64,000 nt of DNA, taken from NCBI RefSeq assembly GCF_030814955.1, contig NZ_JAUSWB010000007.1, forward strand, positions 186,001-250,000, in the 5' to 3' direction. This document shows, piece after piece, positions 61,980 through 64,000 of this stretch. Numbering within the stretch: the stretch's first letter is position 1; each line of letters opens with the position of its first letter. The notes under the pieces are model-generated. The model did not search any database and was not told the DNA's origin. It saw only the letters and a list, made by a program, of their open reading frames with translations. The position numbers and the translations under genes were made by a program. This DNA comes from Planomicrobium stackebrandtii. GTDB taxonomy: Bacteria > Bacillota > Bacilli > Bacillales_A > Planococcaceae.

Positions 61980-64000
61980 CACAAACCGAAAGATACCAGG
62001 ATTTGCCGCTCGAAGAAGTGATCGGCGATCGGTTTGGCCGTTACAGCAAATACATTATCCAAGACCGGGCGCTGCCGGATGCCCGCGACGGGTTAAAGCC
62101 TGTTCAGCGCAGGATTTTATATGCGATGTACCACGAAGGCAATACCAACGACAAAGCGTTCCGTAAATCTGCCAAAACTGTCGGTAATGTGATCGGTAAC
62201 TATCATCCGCACGGTGATAGCTCGGTTTATGAAGCGATGGTTCGCTTGAGCCAGGATTGGAAAATTCGTCACATGCTCGTTGAAATGCACGGCAATAACG
62301 GTTCGATGGACGGCGATTCACCGGCTGCAATGCGTTATACCGAGGCCCGATTGTCTGCTATTTCTTCTGAACTGCTTCGTGACATCGACAAACGCACTGT
62401 GGATTTTATTCCAAACTTTGATGATTCCGACATGGAACCGACCGTTTTGCCGGCCCGTTTCCCAAACCTTTTGGTCAACGGATCGACTGGTATTTCTGCC
62501 GGTTATGCGACTGACATTCCTCCGCATGCACTTCATGAAGTGCTTGATGCAGTACTGATGCGCATGGACAATCCACAGGCGACAGTTGCCGAGCTGATGA
62601 CGGTCATAAAAGGGCCAGATTTCCCAACAGGCGGCATTATCCAGGGGATAGACGGCATCCAGAAAGCTTACGAAACCGGCAAAGGCAAGATCATCGTCCG
62701 TTCAAAAGCCCAAGTGGAACCGCTAAAAGGCGGGAAAGAGCAAATCGTCATCACAGAAATTCCTTTTGAGGTCAATAAAGCCAACATGATCAAGAAAATC
62801 GATGACCACCGCTTTGACCGCAAGCTTGAAGGCATCTCTGAAGTGCGGGATGAATCCGATCGAAGCGGATTGCGCATCGTCATCGAACTGAAAAAAGACG
62901 TACAGGCTCTCGGCATTTTAAGCTATCTTTATAAAAACACCGATCTGCAAGTCAGCTACAATTTCAATATGGTCGCTATTTACAAGCGCCGTCCAACGAT
63001 GATGACGTTGCAAACGATGCTGGATGCTTATATCGAGCACCAAAAAGAAGTCATCACCAAGCGTTCGGAATTTGATCTTCAAAAAGCGAGCGACCGTATG
63101 CACATTGTGGAAGGTTTGATGAAAGCCCTGTCGATTCTGGACAAAGTGATCAAAACCATCCGTTCTTCAAAAGACAAACGCGATGCGAAGAATAACCTGA
63201 TTTCGTCTTTTGATTTTTCAGAAGCTCAGTCGGAAGCGATTGTGTCGCTGCAACTTTACCGATTGACCAATACAGATATTACTGACTTGCAAAAAGAAGA
63301 AAGTGATTTGAAAAAACTGATCGCTGAACTGACGGGCATCCTGACCAGCCCGACCAAGTTGAAAAATGTCATCAAAAAAGAACTGGCCAGCATCCGCAAG
63401 CAGTTCGCGGAACCGCGCCGTTCGGTTATAGAAGACAAGATCGAAGAAATCACCATCACACGCGAAATCATGATTCCGAGTGAAGAAGTCGTGGTGACGG
63501 TGACAAAAGAAGGCTATGTCAAGCGGACCAGTACACGTTCGCACGCTGCTTCAAACGGCAAGGACTTTGCGATGAAAGAATCGGATTACCTGTTGTTCGA
63601 AGGCAATTTGAACACGCAGCATACCATTCTGATTTTCACTACCGCCGGAAATTTCGTTTTCCAGCCGATTAACGAGCTGCCTGATATCAAATGGAAAGAT
63701 CTTGGCCAGCATTTATCGAGCATCGTGCAATTGGATGCCAATGAATCTGTTCTTGCAGTCTTCCCGTTCGAAAGCTTTGATGCAGATGCCAGCATTCTGA
63801 CCGTTTCGAAACTGGGCCAGGTTAAACGTTCGGCGTTAAAAGATTATCAGATTCAGCGCTATTCACGCGCCATTAAGACCATGAACCTGAAATCTGACGA
63901 TGCAATGATCTATGCAGCATTGGTGACGAATGAAACCGAATTGTTCATTGGAACAAAACAAGCCTACGGTGTCCGTTTTCCAATGGATGAAGTGCCGCTT
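61976..64000 (+). CDS. parC: DNA topoisomerase IV subunit A, N-terminal 675 residues
   Basis: The frame is open to the end of the window. Winged-helix domain with [14 protein letters not shown] (quinolone-resistance region with the wild-type Ser and Glu), catalytic Tyr in [11 protein letters not shown], tower and coiled-coil domain, then the start of the C-terminal beta-pinwheel ([24 protein letters not shown]). It is a real gene cut by the window edge. AGGAGGA before the ATG. Confidence 0.96.
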   Translation, partial: MTQTERYQDLPLEEVIGDRFGRYSKYIIQDRALPDARDGLKPVQRRILYAMYHEGNTNDKAFRKSAKTVGNVIGNYHPHGDSSVYEAMVRLSQDWKIRHMLVEMHGNNGSMDGDSPAAMRYTEARLSAISSELLRDIDKRTVDFIPNFDDSDMEPTVLPARFPNLLVNGSTGISAGYATDIPPHALHEVLDAVLMRMDNPQATVAELMTVIKGPDFPTGGIIQGIDGIQKAYETGKGKIIVRSKAQVEPLKGGKEQIVITEIPFEVNKANMIKKIDDHRFDRKLEGISEVRDESDRSGLRIVIELKKDVQALGILSYLYKNTDLQVSYNFNMVAIYKRRPTMMTLQTMLDAYIEHQKEVITKRSEFDLQKASDRMHIVEGLMKALSILDKVIKTIRSSKDKRDAKNNLISSFDFSEAQSEAIVSLQLYRLTNTDITDLQKEESDLKKLIAELTGILTSPTKLKNVIKKELASIRKQFAEPRRSVIEDKIEEITITREIMIPSEEVVVTVTKEGYVKRTSTRSHAASNGKDFAMKESDYLLFEGNLNTQHTILIFTTAGNFVFQPINELPDIKWKDLGQHLSSIVQLDANESVLAVFPFESFDADASILTVSKLGQVKRSALKDYQIQRYSRAIKTMNLKSDDAMIYAALVTNETELFIGTKQAYGVRFPMDEVPL

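Overview
The window is chromosomal DNA from a low-to-mid GC Firmicute. It most resembles Planococcaceae (Planococcus/Planomicrobium-like). Gene order follows the Bacillus subtilis yqhX–yqjP block almost gene for gene, followed by a yneJ/yneK/yneP–yneT–parEC block and an argGH block. Ribosome binding sites are strong (AGGAGG), TTG and GTG starts are frequent, and ATGA/TAATG stop–start overlaps are common. No rRNA, tRNA, CRISPR array, prophage or complete insertion sequence was seen.

Layout. 1–7.8 kb: housekeeping run accC (partial), Asp23 family, nusB, folD, xseAB, ispA, dxs, tlyA. 7.9–11 kb: ahrC, recN, spo0A, with spoIVB missing from its usual place between recN and spo0A. 11.7–23.6 kb: a GDPD phosphodiesterase, DUF2627, and the branched-chain keto acid operon bkdR-ptb-bcd-buk-lpdV-bkdAA-bkdAB-bkdB, which is interrupted before bkdB by a tandem array of structured repeats. 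23.6–28.6 kb: methylmalonyl-CoA mutase (mutA, mutB) with its chaperone meaB. 28.6–36 kb: bacilliredoxin, an aromatic-acid-exporter-like protein, more structured repeats, Prli42, methylmalonyl-CoA epimerase, an acyl-CoA carboxylase beta subunit, an M20 peptidase, DNA polymerase IV and RNase Z. 36.1–36.5 kb: a compact locus that looks like a type I toxin–antitoxin under LexA control. 36.5–43 kb: namA, T-box-controlled proC, an MBL-fold hydrolase, a lipoprotein, and argGH with an ARG box. 43–47 kb: a heterodimeric BmrCD-like ABC exporter. 47–54.7 kb: ccdA/thioredoxin-like/ccdC and many small membrane or unknown genes (DUF1659-DUF2922-YvrJ, Sco1, MscL, lysozyme-like, GlsB, nicotinamidase, a degenerate integrase, a DinB-family protein). 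54.9–64 kb: aconitase, yneP/Q/R, plsY, yneT and parE-parC (parC runs off the right end), with a LexA box in front of parE.

How the genes work together. The bkd enzymes turn Val, Leu and Ile into branched acyl-CoAs, which serve as fatty acid primers or as fuel. The propionyl-CoA arising from Ile and Val can be carboxylated (YqjD-type subunit), epimerised (Mce) and rearranged to succinyl-CoA (MutAB, MeaB), which feeds the TCA cycle where aconitase acts. Arginine genes carry AhrC operators, and proC carries a T-box.

Most interesting observations: (1) a short hydrophobic peptide gene with a LexA box in its promoter, a sequestered SD and a convergent antisense RNA with good promoter boxes; (2) BkdR, whose sigma-54-contact GAFTGA loop reads GAIPGI, next to a ptb promoter region without a properly spaced -24/-12 element; (3) a family of structured ~120-bp repeats with clear base-pair covariation and one copy inserted inside another; (4) a tyrosine-recombinase-like protein that has lost its nucleophile.
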